Of a stretch of DNA of 64,000 nucleotides, positions 25,270 through 33,224 are shown one piece after another; the stretch's first letter is position 1, and every line of letters begins with the position of its first letter. A program made the translations under genes and the position numbers. The notes below the pieces were generated by a model that saw only the letters and a program-made list of their open reading frames with translations, was not told the DNA's origin and ran no database searches. Origin of the DNA: Lacrimispora sp. 210928-DFI.3.58 (GTDB lineage Bacteria; Bacillota; Clostridia; Lachnospirales; Lachnospiraceae); contig NZ_JAJCIC010000005.1 of NCBI RefSeq assembly GCF_020554865.1, forward strand, positions 124,001 to 188,000, written 5' to 3'.

Positions 25270-26289
25270 ATGAAAGGAAGGAACTTAAGCTGGAACCGGT
25301 ATTGGACAATAGGGGCAGCGGCAGTCACATTGACGGCTGCCGCCCTTGCCATGGTGACAGGCCGTTTTTCCATACCGCCAAAGGAGCTGGCTGCAGTGCT
25401 CTTTCCCGGAATATTCCCGGAGACAGTGGTGTCGAAGCAGGTACAGACCGTGATACTCAATATCCGCCTGCCCAGAGTGATACTGGCGGTCCTGGCAGGA
25501 GCAGGGCTTTCAGCAGCAGGGGCGGCATTCCAGGGATTGTTCGCCAATCCGCTGGCGACTCCTGATACTTTGGGAGCGGCCAATGGAGCCTCCTTTGGCG
25601 CAGTGTTCGGCATTCTCTTAGGACTTCCTGCCATGGGGATCCAGCTTTCAGCCATGGTCATGGGAATCGCTGCGGTTCTCATGGCCTGGGGCTTTTCAAG
25701 GGTAAAAGGGACGCTGCCGCCCCTTATGGTGATCCTGGCAGGAATGGTGGTAAGCTCCCTGTTTTCCGCCCTGGTGTCCCTTGTAAAATATGCAGCAGAT
25801 CCCCAGGATGTTCTGCCATCCATTACATACTGGCTTATGGGAAGCATGGCTTCCACTACGAAGACGACTCTTTTCATGGGAGCTCCCTTTATCCTGGCAG
25901 GAAGCCTGCTCTTGTTCCTTCTGCGTTGGAAGCTCAATTCCATGTCCCTTTCCGAGGATGAGGCCAGGTCCTTAGGTATTCCCGTAAAGCGCATACGCGG
26001 CCTGGTGATCCTGGGCTCTGCCATGGTGACAGCGTCCGTGGTATCCATGTGCGGTCAGATCGGATGGGTAGGACTTTTGGTCCCGCATATGGTGCGTATG
26101 ATATTTGGAAATGACAACCGCTCTGTGATACCGGCCAGTATGGCCTTTGGCGGAGTGTTTATGCTGCTCATTGACACCATTGCCAGGTCAGCCACGGCAT
26201 CGGAGATACCGGTATCCATCCTGACCGCCCTGGTGGGAGCGCCCTGCTTTCTGCTGCTTCTTCGGAAAACGGGAGGACTCAGGCTCTAA
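25270..26289 (+). CDS. FecCD-type ABC importer permease
   Basis: A 339-residue inner-membrane permease of the type II importer family (BtuC/FecD/FhuB). Around ten hydrophobic segments are visible, with the family signatures NIRLPRVILAVLAGAGLSAAGAAFQG, NPLATPDTLG near the first third, and CGQIGWVGLLVPHMVRMI in the last third. The start at 25270 follows GGAAG by seven bases; a TTG at 25264 is also possible. It is separated from the binding-protein gene by the R2 tandem repeat, yet same-strand order still indicates one transcription unit. The N-terminal region crosses KGRNLSWNRYW before the first membrane helix. Confidence 0.9.
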   Translation: MKGRNLSWNRYWTIGAAAVTLTAAALAMVTGRFSIPPKELAAVLFPGIFPETVVSKQVQTVILNIRLPRVILAVLAGAGLSAAGAAFQGLFANPLATPDTLGAANGASFGAVFGILLGLPAMGIQLSAMVMGIAAVLMAWGFSRVKGTLPPLMVILAGMVVSSLFSALVSLVKYAADPQDVLPSITYWLMGSMASTTKTTLFMGAPFILAGSLLLFLLRWKLNSMSLSEDEARSLGIPVKRIRGLVILGSAMVTASVVSMCGQIGWVGLLVPHMVRMIFGNDNRSVIPASMAFGGVFMLLIDTIARSATASEIPVSILTALVGAPCFLLLLRKTGGLRL

Positions 26290-26390
26290 ACCTGCATACG
26301 CCCAGCGGGGAACGCGCTGCCTCACCATGAAAGTCTGGTGGTGCATTTGGCATACCGGAACGCATGCTGCCTGATCGGCGGCGGGAGTTG
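26288..26390 (+). repeat. R1 dispersed repeat, copy 5
   Basis: AAACCTGCATACGCCCAGC at the left, CACCATGAAAGTCTGGTGG in the middle, TTTGGCATACC, then GCTGCCTGATCGGCGGCGGG. The right end is truncated or diverged, lacking ACTTTCATAGT. It begins inside the permease stop codon region and fills the gap to the ATPase gene. Confidence 0.8.
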
Positions 26391-26418
26391 ATTATGTTTG
26401 ACACGGAGGAGGAAACAG

Positions 26419-27213
26419 ATGGTATTTGAAGTGAAAAATGGAAGCTTTGGGTATCCCCGCAGCCAGAATATACTAAAGCACATCACCTTTTCCATGGACC
26501 AGCCGGAGGTGCTGTCTGTTCTGGGAGCCAACGGCGCAGGAAAGACCACACTGCTTAAATGCATGCTGGGCCTGCTTCCCTGGCGGGAAGGCGGGACGTA
26601 TCTGGATGGCAGGGATATAAAGGATATCCCGTATCACCAGTTCTGGCAGAAGGTGGGTTATGTGCCTCAGGCGAAGGCCTCTGTTTTTTCATGCAACACG
26701 GAGGACATGGTCCTTTTGGGGCGAAATGCCCATCTGGGGACCTTTGGGCAGCCGGGAAAGCGTGACAGGGAGATTGCGGAGGAATGTATGGAGGAGATCG
26801 GCATTGCCCACCTAAAGGGCAGGGCCTGCAGCCAGATAAGCGGCGGTGAGCTCCAGATGGTGTTGATCGCCAGGGCGTTGGCCGCCAGGCCCTCGGTGCT
26901 GGTGTTAGACGAGCCGGAGTCTAACCTGGATTTCAGGAACCAGCTGATCGTGTTGCGTGCGATCGAGCGCCTGTGCAGGGAAAAGGGGATCTATGCGGTG
27001 GTAAATACCCATTATCCGGAGCATGCCCTGTCCATCTCCCAGAAGGCTCTGCTTCTCACCGAAGAAGGGGAGGCTGTGTTTGGAGCAGCGGATGAGGTGC
27101 TGAGCGAGGCGAACCTGGACAGGGCCTTTGGGGTGGAAGTGAAGCTGTATCCGCTGCAGCTGAAGAACAGAACCTTTACCTGTGTGCTGCCGGTGGGGCT
27201 GAAGGAGGCATAG
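26419..27213 (+). CDS. ABC importer ATPase (FecE/BtuD-like)
   Basis: A 264-residue ATPase that powers the FecB/FecCD importer at the cytoplasmic membrane face. Walker A GANGAGKTT near residue 41, Q-loop (YVPQAKA), signature QISGGELQMVLIARAL, Walker B VLVLDEPESNLD, and H-loop VVNTHYPEHAL are all intact. The start at 26419 follows GGAGGAGG; an ATG at 26398 lies upstream of that site. The last ~40 residues are a short extension beyond the core. It is followed by an inverted R1 fragment and the radical SAM gene. Confidence 0.92.
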   Translation: MVFEVKNGSFGYPRSQNILKHITFSMDQPEVLSVLGANGAGKTTLLKCMLGLLPWREGGTYLDGRDIKDIPYHQFWQKVGYVPQAKASVFSCNTEDMVLLGRNAHLGTFGQPGKRDREIAEECMEEIGIAHLKGRACSQISGGELQMVLIARALAARPSVLVLDEPESNLDFRNQLIVLRAIERLCREKGIYAVVNTHYPEHALSISQKALLLTEEGEAVFGAADEVLSEANLDRAFGVEVKLYPLQLKNRTFTCVLPVGLKEA

Positions 27214-27215
27214 TG

Positions 27216-27285
27216 TGGTGGCGAGTCCGCCAGACTTTCATGGTGCGGTAGTTCGTCCGCTGCTGGGCGCATACAGGTTTACTAT
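27216..27285 (-). repeat. R1 dispersed repeat, copy 6 (inverted, partial)
   Basis: The complement reads AAACCTGTATGCGCCCAGCA, then ACCGCACCATGAAAGTCTGG: the left ~65 bases of R1 only. It lies between the ATPase and hydE-like genes, in opposite orientation to copy 5. Confidence 0.75.
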
Positions 27286-27295
27286 AGGAGATATT

Positions 27296-28345
27296 ATGGA
27301 TTCAATAAGAGAATTGATCAATAAGCTGGAGAAATGCCATATATTAAGCAGAGAGGAGCTCTGCTTTCTCATTGACAATATAGGGCAGGAGGATGAAGCC
27401 TATCTTTATGACAGGGCCAGAAGGACAGCTCTGGCACATTACGGAAATGCCATCTATGTCAGAGGACTGATGGAATTTACAAATCACTGTAAAAATGACT
27501 GCTACTACTGCGGTATCCGCCGGGGCAATCCCAATCTTACCCGCTACCGCCTGAAAGAGGAGCAGATCATGGACTGCTGCCGTGAGGGCTATGAGCTGGG
27601 CTTTCGCACCTTTGTCCTTCAGGGCGGGGAAGATCCATGGTATACGGATGATAAAATTGCCTGTCTTGTGAAAGGCATCAAGTCTATGTATCCCGACTGT
27701 GCTGTCACACTCTCCGTAGGTGAAAAGGAATATGAGACCTATAAAATGTGGTTTGATGCTGGTGCGGACCGCTATCTGCTGCGCCATGAGACAGCGGATC
27801 CCTGTCATTATGCCAGACTCCATCCAAACCAGATGTCCTCAGAGCACAGGAAGCAGTGCCTAAAGGATCTGAAGGCCATTGGTTTTCAGACGGGCTGCGG
27901 TATCATGGTTGGTTCTCCCTTCCAGACAACGGCGCATATCGCAGAGGATATGGAGTTTATGTATGAGCTTCAGCCTCAGATGGTGGGGATCGGTCCTTTT
28001 ATCCCACACCATGATACGCCCTTTCGCGATAAGGCGCCGGGCACTTTAAGGCAGACACTGCTGCTCCTTGCCATGGTGCGCCTGATGCTGCCCTCGGTCC
28101 TGCTTCCGGCCACCACAGCCTTAGGCACCATAGACCCAGCAGGAAGGGAAAAGGGCGTCATGGCCGGGGCCAATGTTGTCATGCCGAACCTCTCTCCCCT
28201 GGAGGTGAGGAAAAGCTACATGCTCTACGATAATAAGATCAGCACAGGCTCCGAGGCAGCCTCCAATATCAAGGAGCTGAAGGAGAGAATGGAGAAAATT
28301 GGGTACCGGGTAGTGACAGACAGAGGAGATTTCAAACGCATTTAA
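27296..28345 (+). CDS. HydE-like radical SAM protein
   Basis: A 349-residue radical SAM enzyme most like HydE, the [FeFe]-hydrogenase H-cluster maturase. The cluster motif is CKNDCYYCG (CxxxCxxC). Family features include LMEFTNHCKNDC, FVLQGGEDPWYTD, DRYLLRHETADP, MVGIGPFIPHHDTPF, and LLPATTALGTIDPAGRE. The second C-terminal CxxxxxxxCxxC cluster site of some HydE proteins is absent. The start at 27296 follows AGGAG by five bases. No hydF, hydG or hydrogenase gene is in the window, so it may mature a cofactor for the nitrogenase-like enzyme, or be one part of a split hydrogenase system. PylB or BioB relatives are less likely. Confidence 0.85.
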   Translation: MDSIRELINKLEKCHILSREELCFLIDNIGQEDEAYLYDRARRTALAHYGNAIYVRGLMEFTNHCKNDCYYCGIRRGNPNLTRYRLKEEQIMDCCREGYELGFRTFVLQGGEDPWYTDDKIACLVKGIKSMYPDCAVTLSVGEKEYETYKMWFDAGADRYLLRHETADPCHYARLHPNQMSSEHRKQCLKDLKAIGFQTGCGIMVGSPFQTTAHIAEDMEFMYELQPQMVGIGPFIPHHDTPFRDKAPGTLRQTLLLLAMVRLMLPSVLLPATTALGTIDPAGREKGVMAGANVVMPNLSPLEVRKSYMLYDNKISTGSEAASNIKELKERMEKIGYRVVTDRGDFKRI

Positions 28346-28357
28346 AATCAATATAAA

Positions 28358-28386
28358 GTATAAATTCCTCCCTTTTACAGATACTA
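28358..28386 (+). promoter_or_regulatory. Candidate sigma-G-type promoter of spoVT
   Basis: GTATAAA (28358-28364) and GATACTA (28380-28386), with spacing suited to forespore sigma-F/sigma-G promoters; the -10 resembles CATACTA. spoVT is a known sigma-G gene in Bacillus. Initiation would be near 28393, inside the loop of the inverted repeat described next. Confidence 0.5.
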
Positions 28387-28438
28387 CATTTACGGGCAGC
28401 ATTGAAGATAAATGTCAGAATGTAAAATGGAGGAATTT
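28362..28438 (+). promoter_or_regulatory. 18-bp inverted repeat covering the spoVT ribosome-binding site
   Basis: AAATTCCTCCCTTTTACA (28362-28379) is complementary at 17 of 18 positions to TGTAAAATGGAGGAATTT (28421-28438). The right arm contains the spoVT GGAGG (28429-28433). Transcripts starting upstream of 28362 could hide the ribosome site; transcripts from the adjacent candidate promoter would lack the left arm. Confidence 0.7.
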
Positions 28439-28443
28439 TATTT

Positions 28444-28992
28444 ATGAAAGCTACAGGTATTGTAAGAAGAATCGACGATCTGGGCCGTGTGGTGATCCCG
28501 AAGGAAATCCGCCGCACACTTCGCCTGAGGGAAGGTACGCCGCTGGAAATTTTTACCGATAGGGAAGGAGAAATCATCCTGAAGAAATATTCGCCTATGA
28601 TGGAGCTGACAGCATTTGCAGGGCAGTATGCAGAGGCAATGGCACAGTCCACCGGGCTTTTGGTATGCATCACTGACAGGGACCAGGTGGTTGCAGCAGC
28701 CGGTGGGGCAAAGAAGGATCTGCTTCAGAAGACCATCAGCCGCCAGCTGGAGGTAGCCATCAATGAGCGCTCCACGATCCTGGCAGGGAAGGATGACAAG
28801 GCATTTATCAACCTGGTGGATGAGGAACTGGAAGGAATCACAGCCCAGGTGGTTGCTCCGATCATCTGTGAGGGCGATGCCATCGGGGCCGTGGCCCTTA
28901 TGAGCCGTGAGCCCAGGGCAAAATTCGGTGATATGGAGACAAAGCTGGCTGCCACTGCTGCCGGGTTTCTGGGACGTCAGATGGAGAGCTGA
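28444..28992 (+). CDS. spoVT: Stage V sporulation protein T
   Basis: A 182-residue forespore transcription factor. The N-terminal AbrB/SpoVT swapped-hairpin DNA-binding domain reads MKATGIVRRIDDLGRVVIPK and continues REGTPLEIFTDREG; a GAF-like sensing domain follows (residues ~55-180, with VVAPIICEGDAIGAVALMS). It modulates late forespore genes and spore properties. Its length and N-terminus match the family exactly. In most Clostridia it lies shortly after mfd; here it is separated by the nitrogenase-like island. Regulation is probably by sigma-G, with a ribosome-site inverted repeat that could block translation from read-through transcripts. Confidence 0.95.
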   Translation: MKATGIVRRIDDLGRVVIPKEIRRTLRLREGTPLEIFTDREGEIILKKYSPMMELTAFAGQYAEAMAQSTGLLVCITDRDQVVAAAGGAKKDLLQKTISRQLEVAINERSTILAGKDDKAFINLVDEELEGITAQVVAPIICEGDAIGAVALMSREPRAKFGDMETKLAATAAGFLGRQMES

Positions 28993-29022
28993 GAAAATAG
29001 AAGAGTGGGGCAGAAAATGGGA

Positions 29023-29075
29023 AGGCTGCTGCAGACGGAAAGTGAACCGTTTGCAGCAGCCTGTTGCTTTCTGCT
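29023..29075. terminator. Bidirectional terminator between spoVT and a convergent gene
   Basis: AGGCTGCTGCA (29023-29033) pairs perfectly with TGCAGCAGCCT (29052-29062), followed on the plus strand by GTTGCTTTCTGCTTTTATTT. It separates spoVT from the convergent oxidoreductase gene. Confidence 0.75.
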
Positions 29076-29076
29076 T

Positions 29077-30234
29077 TTATTTCCCTACATCCCGTCCCAG
29101 GGTGATCTCCGTGGACGTAAAGTTTTCAATGCTCTTTGTCTTCTCAAAGAAATGAGGCATTTTCTGTATCATGGTCTCCTTGCGGTAAAAATCGTCCTCC
29201 TCTGTGATGGGAAGGGCGACTGTCTGGCGGAGAGCGGAGGATTTGTAGATCGCCATAATGAGTTCGATCGCTTTCCGCCCTTCTCTTCCGTCTGTCAGAA
29301 GAGGTTCCTTTCCCTGAATGGCAAGAAGCAGGTTTTTTATCTGGGCCGGATGGCCCTCTAACTCCAGTTCAGGAATGGAGTGATAGATGTCATCCAGTTC
29401 CTTTTCATAGGCCTCGTCCTGTTTGGGGAAGCCGTTGGGAAGGGGAGTGGCAGAGGCAGGACTCCAGGGAATGCTTAAGCGTCCCTTTTCTGTCTGGAAT
29501 ATCATCTCCTGGGCCTCACCGTAGTCCACAATGGAGGTGCCGATATGGGCAAAGGTCTCCGGGTACTCCAGGATCGCCATTCCCACATCCTCCAGCTCCG
29601 AGTTGTGGTGTCCCACATTTTTCATGACTGCGGTCACGGAATCCGGCATGCCGATCATCCAGAGCAGCAGGTCAATGTGGTGGACAGAGTGGCTTGTAAA
29701 GCTGCCGCCGCATTCCGTGGCCCATGTACCGCGCCACCAGAGATCATAATAATTCTCACCCCGCCACCATAAGGAATTTACCACTGCATGAGTCACTCTG
29801 CCGCCTACACCGTCCTGCAGCATTTTATGTATCCGCTGCATGGGGGTCTTAAAGCGGTTTTGGCAGACAATGCTCAAATGCTTTCCTGTTCTCTCAGAGG
29901 CAGCGATCATCCGGTCGCACTCCTCCAATGAGTTTGCCATAGGCTTTTCCACCAGCACGTGGCAGCCCATTTCCAGGGCTTTTACGGTATTGTCTGCGTG
30001 GGCTGAGGGCGGCAGGCAGATGGAGACAAGATCAATGTCCTCGGCCTCGATGGCCTCCTCCATGGTCCTGTAGGCCTTTGCCTGGTTGAGATGGTGCTTT
30101 TCAATGATATCCTGGGCCTTTTCCACATAGATATCACAGACTGCGCGAACCTCGCACAGTTCGGGGAAGCGGATGAATGCCTCCGCATGGACACCGGCAA
30201 TTGCTCCGGCTCCAATAATTGCTGCTTTTATCAT
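29077..30234 (-). CDS. Gfo/Idh/MocA family oxidoreductase
   Basis: A 385-residue NAD(P)-dependent sugar dehydrogenase-type protein. The Rossmann motif IIGAGAIAGVHAEAF opens the protein. The EKP motif with its catalytic Lys is in HVLVEKPMANS, and TSHSVHHIDLLLW holds the His-rich part of the active site. Members oxidise or epimerise sugars, inositols and uronates using a nicotinamide cofactor. It is the last gene of a minus-strand operon that starts with a TRAP importer, eight bases after the paralogous gene upstream. The substrate is probably the acid or sugar imported by that transporter. Confidence 0.87.
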   Translation of the reverse strand: MIKAAIIGAGAIAGVHAEAFIRFPELCEVRAVCDIYVEKAQDIIEKHHLNQAKAYRTMEEAIEAEDIDLVSICLPPSAHADNTVKALEMGCHVLVEKPMANSLEECDRMIAASERTGKHLSIVCQNRFKTPMQRIHKMLQDGVGGRVTHAVVNSLWWRGENYYDLWWRGTWATECGGSFTSHSVHHIDLLLWMIGMPDSVTAVMKNVGHHNSELEDVGMAILEYPETFAHIGTSIVDYGEAQEMIFQTEKGRLSIPWSPASATPLPNGFPKQDEAYEKELDDIYHSIPELELEGHPAQIKNLLLAIQGKEPLLTDGREGRKAIELIMAIYKSSALRQTVALPITEEDDFYRKETMIQKMPHFFEKTKSIENFTSTEITLGRDVGK

Positions 30235-30242
30235 AGTATCTC

Positions 30243-31319
30243 CTATCCAATTACATTCGCCATTGTCTGAGCTCTGATGGCAAGCTCGATTGCTTTGAAT
30301 TCGGTTTCCTGGTCATAGGCATTGTCCGTGCGGTCGAGGCAGTCGCGGATGAGCTGTCCAAAGAAGGGGAAGCCGATCTGCCCTGCTGCCCGGATATGGC
30401 GTTCACCCTCGTGATTGACAAGGTAGAGATGGTCACCCTCCTTGTCATTGGCAACATCGATGTATTTGCGGATCTCGATGTAGCCGTCAGAGCCAACGAT
30501 GATCGTCCGACCGTCTCCCCAGGCTCCTAAGCCGTCAGGGGTAAACCAGTCAAGACGCCCGTAAGCAGCTACGCCGTTGTCACAGGTCAGCATCATATCG
30601 CCAAAGTCCTCAAAGCCGGGATATTCCTTGTGCTTCAGATTGCCTGTGCGGCTCTTTTCAATGACAGCGTCCTTTGCGCCTGCATAGACAAGCATCTGTT
30701 CGATCTGATGGCAGCCGATATCCACCAGGATGCCGCCGTAACGTTTCTTATCAAAAAACCAGTCAGGCCTTGTGGGAAGGGACAGCCTGTGGGGGCCAAA
30801 GCCATTTATACATATAATATCACCGATCGCCTTTTCCTCCAACAGCTTTTGGGCATAGACAGCTGCCTCTACATGGCGCCGTTCACTGTAGTAGACTGCA
30901 TATTTCCGGTTGGTGCGTTTTACGGCTTCCCTTGCAAGGGAAAGCTGCTCCTCTGTGATCAGAGGAGGCTTGTCAGCAAAATAGTCTTTGCCATGTTCCA
31001 TGGCCTCGATCCCTAAGCGGCACCGCTCATCCGGCACAGAGGCCGACATGATAAGACGTATATGGTCATTTTCCAGTATTTCCTCCTTGCAGCGGGCGGC
31101 CTTCACGCCTTCATAGCGCTGGCAGTAAGCGGCTACCTTTGCAGGATCAGGATCATAAACCAGGGAAAGACTGGCACCGGCCTCCATAAGCCCGTTGCTC
31201 ATCCCAAAAATATGTCCATGATCCAGCCCTATAATGCCTACGGGAAATTCGCCTTTGCCGCATACGGGCCTTTCCTTTCCTTTGGGGGCATAGTTTTGTC
31301 CGTCTGATTTTATCTGCAT
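30243..31319 (-). CDS. Gfo/Idh/MocA family oxidoreductase
   Basis: A 358-residue second member of the family, only distantly similar to its neighbour. After a ~25-residue polar N-terminus the nucleotide segment is VGIIGLDHGHIFGMSN, a variant in which the usual GxGxxG glycines are partly replaced by Asp-His. The Lys of the EKP motif is DKP in YFADKPPLIT, and the active-site His lies in VDIGCHQIEQMLVY. The start at 31319 is six bases after AAGGAGG. The unusual nucleotide loop suggests a subfamily with altered cofactor handling; its role beside the partner oxidoreductase is unknown. Confidence 0.82.
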   Translation of the reverse strand: MQIKSDGQNYAPKGKERPVCGKGEFPVGIIGLDHGHIFGMSNGLMEAGASLSLVYDPDPAKVAAYCQRYEGVKAARCKEEILENDHIRLIMSASVPDERCRLGIEAMEHGKDYFADKPPLITEEQLSLAREAVKRTNRKYAVYYSERRHVEAAVYAQKLLEEKAIGDIICINGFGPHRLSLPTRPDWFFDKKRYGGILVDIGCHQIEQMLVYAGAKDAVIEKSRTGNLKHKEYPGFEDFGDMMLTCDNGVAAYGRLDWFTPDGLGAWGDGRTIIVGSDGYIEIRKYIDVANDKEGDHLYLVNHEGERHIRAAGQIGFPFFGQLIRDCLDRTDNAYDQETEFKAIELAIRAQTMANVIG

Positions 31320-31361
31320 GGTGTTCCTCCTTGTGGATTGTATTTGTATTGACCGGATATC

Positions 31362-32642
31362 CTATCCCATAAGGCTGGGAAGGAAGGTCACAAATCCTGG
31401 GACGAGATAGATGATCAGGATAGCAAACATGATCACTGCAATGTAGGGCATGAGGGGCCTCACACTCTTTTCAAGAGGAAGCCCTGCAACGCCGCAGGCA
31501 ATAAACAAAAAGGTTCCCACAGGAGGAGTGATCGCACCTATCTGCATGATGATGATCATAATGATGCCGTAATGGATGGGATCAAACCCAAATGCATTTC
31601 CTACAGCAACTACAATACCGCCGAACATTGCCACGATAATGGTAGGATCCAGGAAGCAGCCTAATATCAGAAATACGATTATCAGGAACAGGGAGGCAAG
31701 ATGACGGTTCCCTAATGTATTGACAGCAAAAGCCAATACCTCGTTCTGGAGCTGCATTCGGACAAGTACGTTTGCAAGTACGCCTGCAGCAGCGATCGTC
31801 ATAAATACAACAGCGGTAGTAACTGCTGAATCAATGAGAATTTCCGGAAAGTCCTTTAATTTCAGCTTTTTTGAGATAAAAAAGCCGTAGAATAAGCTGT
31901 AAGCAATGGCAAGTACGCCTGATTCCGTGGGTGTAACAAAGCCGAATACGATGCCGCAGAGGATAATAAGCGGGGTAATAAGAGCGCCGATCGATCCGAA
32001 AGAGGTACGTATAAAGCTTTTTAAGGAAAATGGAGTGATCGGTATGTCATAGCCCCGCTTACGGTATTCCACATAGTTTACGCCGCACTGCAGCAGCGTT
32101 ATCAGTATGCCTGGAAGATACCCGCCTAAGAACAGTTTGGCCACAGGAGTTTCCGTATAAAAAGAGTACAGGATCATGATAATACTGGGAGGAATGATCG
32201 GACTTAGCATGGAAGAGCCCGCTGTCACTGCCACAGCATAATCCTTATCATAGCCCTGCTTCTCCATAGCGGGGATCAGCATACCGCCAATGGCAGAAGC
32301 ATCTGCTGCACCGGAGCCCTGAATACCGCCAAAGAGCATAGATGTAAGGATGTTTACATATCCGAGACCGCCTTTGAACTGTCCCACAGCCGCATTTGCA
32401 AAATTTACAAGCTTATCCGTGATCTGCGCCTTGCCCATAATATTTCCGGCAAGGACAAAGAAGGGGATCGCCATTAGGGAGAAGGAATTAATACTTCCGA
32501 ACAGGCGGATAGTTACAAGGGAAAAGGGGATATCCATTGCAACAACGAAGATGATAGCAGTCATCAGCGTTGCCATAAAAATTGGAAATCCCAGAAAAAT
32601 GAACAGCAATAATACTGCAAAAACGAGCAGTGCCTGTATCAT
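31362..32642 (-). CDS. TRAP transporter large permease (DctM)
   Basis: A 426-residue membrane protein with about twelve hydrophobic segments, the sodium- or proton-coupled translocation subunit of a tripartite ATP-independent periplasmic-type importer. Signatures seen: NIMGKAQITDKLVNFANA, FGGIQGSGAADASAIGGMLIPAM and SPIIPPSIIMILYS. The C-terminus FVTFLPSLMG is typical. It overlaps the small-subunit gene by four bases (ATGA), so the two are coupled. The neighbouring oxidoreductases suggest a sugar acid or polyol-derived acid as substrate. Confidence 0.93.
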   Translation of the reverse strand: MIQALLVFAVLLLFIFLGFPIFMATLMTAIIFVVAMDIPFSLVTIRLFGSINSFSLMAIPFFVLAGNIMGKAQITDKLVNFANAAVGQFKGGLGYVNILTSMLFGGIQGSGAADASAIGGMLIPAMEKQGYDKDYAVAVTAGSSMLSPIIPPSIIMILYSFYTETPVAKLFLGGYLPGILITLLQCGVNYVEYRKRGYDIPITPFSLKSFIRTSFGSIGALITPLIILCGIVFGFVTPTESGVLAIAYSLFYGFFISKKLKLKDFPEILIDSAVTTAVVFMTIAAAGVLANVLVRMQLQNEVLAFAVNTLGNRHLASLFLIIVFLILGCFLDPTIIVAMFGGIVVAVGNAFGFDPIHYGIIMIIIMQIGAITPPVGTFLFIACGVAGLPLEKSVRPLMPYIAVIMFAILIIYLVPGFVTFLPSLMG

Positions 32643-33133
32643 ACGTTTCCCTCCTTTTGTGGTTTCTTTTTAAACAGCAGTACCAGATATTCCATGATCA
32701 GCAGGGCACAGCCTACGGGAATGGAAGCATAAAACCAGGCAATGGACATATTGGGAAGATTCTGGAGCATTGTATGGGTGCTGTTGCGGGTATAATTGAT
32801 GCCTTCCTTCGTCACGGCAGCAAGTGCTGCGATAACGATTATAATGGCAGCCTTCTTTGCGATCGTTACCTGTGCGGGCTTTAAGAACTTGTTCAGGAAA
32901 AATTCTACACTAAGATGAGACTCCTTCTTAACGCCTACACTTGCGGCCAGAAAAGCCACCCAGATTGCAGTAAGCCTCACCACCTCGTCACCCCAGGCAA
33001 AGGGTTTTAAATCGGCAGATGTAAAATATCTGAGGACAATCTGGATAAGGCTCAGGATAATGACTCCGCCAAGCAGAACGATGATCGTGCATGCGCGGAT
33101 CCTATCCAATAATTTATATATTTTTTCAAACAT
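32639..33133 (-). CDS. TRAP transporter small permease (DctQ)
   Basis: A 164-residue four-helix membrane subunit that associates with DctM. The typical WGDEVVRLTAIWVAFLAASVGVKKESHLSVEF segment (helix 2 to loop) is present in two adjoining blocks, and the C-terminal basic tail KKKPQKEG follows the last helix. AAGGAGG precedes the start. A hairpin in the 91-base gap after dctP may reduce its expression relative to the binding protein. Confidence 0.9.
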   Translation of the reverse strand: MFEKIYKLLDRIRACTIIVLLGGVIILSLIQIVLRYFTSADLKPFAWGDEVVRLTAIWVAFLAASVGVKKESHLSVEFFLNKFLKPAQVTIAKKAAIIIVIAALAAVTKEGINYTRNSTHTMLQNLPNMSIAWFYASIPVGCALLIMEYLVLLFKKKPQKEGNV

Positions 33134-33161
33134 GCTGTCCTCCTTAAAACCAGCTTGTTAT

Positions 33162-33217
33162 AAAAGGGAAGTGTTCTGACGGCAACCCGTTGGATTGTGA
33201 CGCAGCACTTCCCTTTT
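33162..33217 (-). terminator. Hairpin between TRAP binding-protein and permease genes
   Basis: AAAAGGGAAGTG (33162-33173) pairs perfectly with CACTTCCCTTTT (33206-33217), and on the minus strand the stem ends in CCCTTTTATAAC. It lies eight bases after the dctP stop, inside the operon, and so is likely a partial terminator. Confidence 0.7.
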
Positions 33218-33224
33218 TGTGAAG

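Noticed and set aside
25212..26048. Long minus-strand reading frame opposite the FecCD permease
   Set aside because: It lacks a ribosome site, its Arg/Thr/Pro-rich product resembles no family, and the plus-strand protein is a clear permease.
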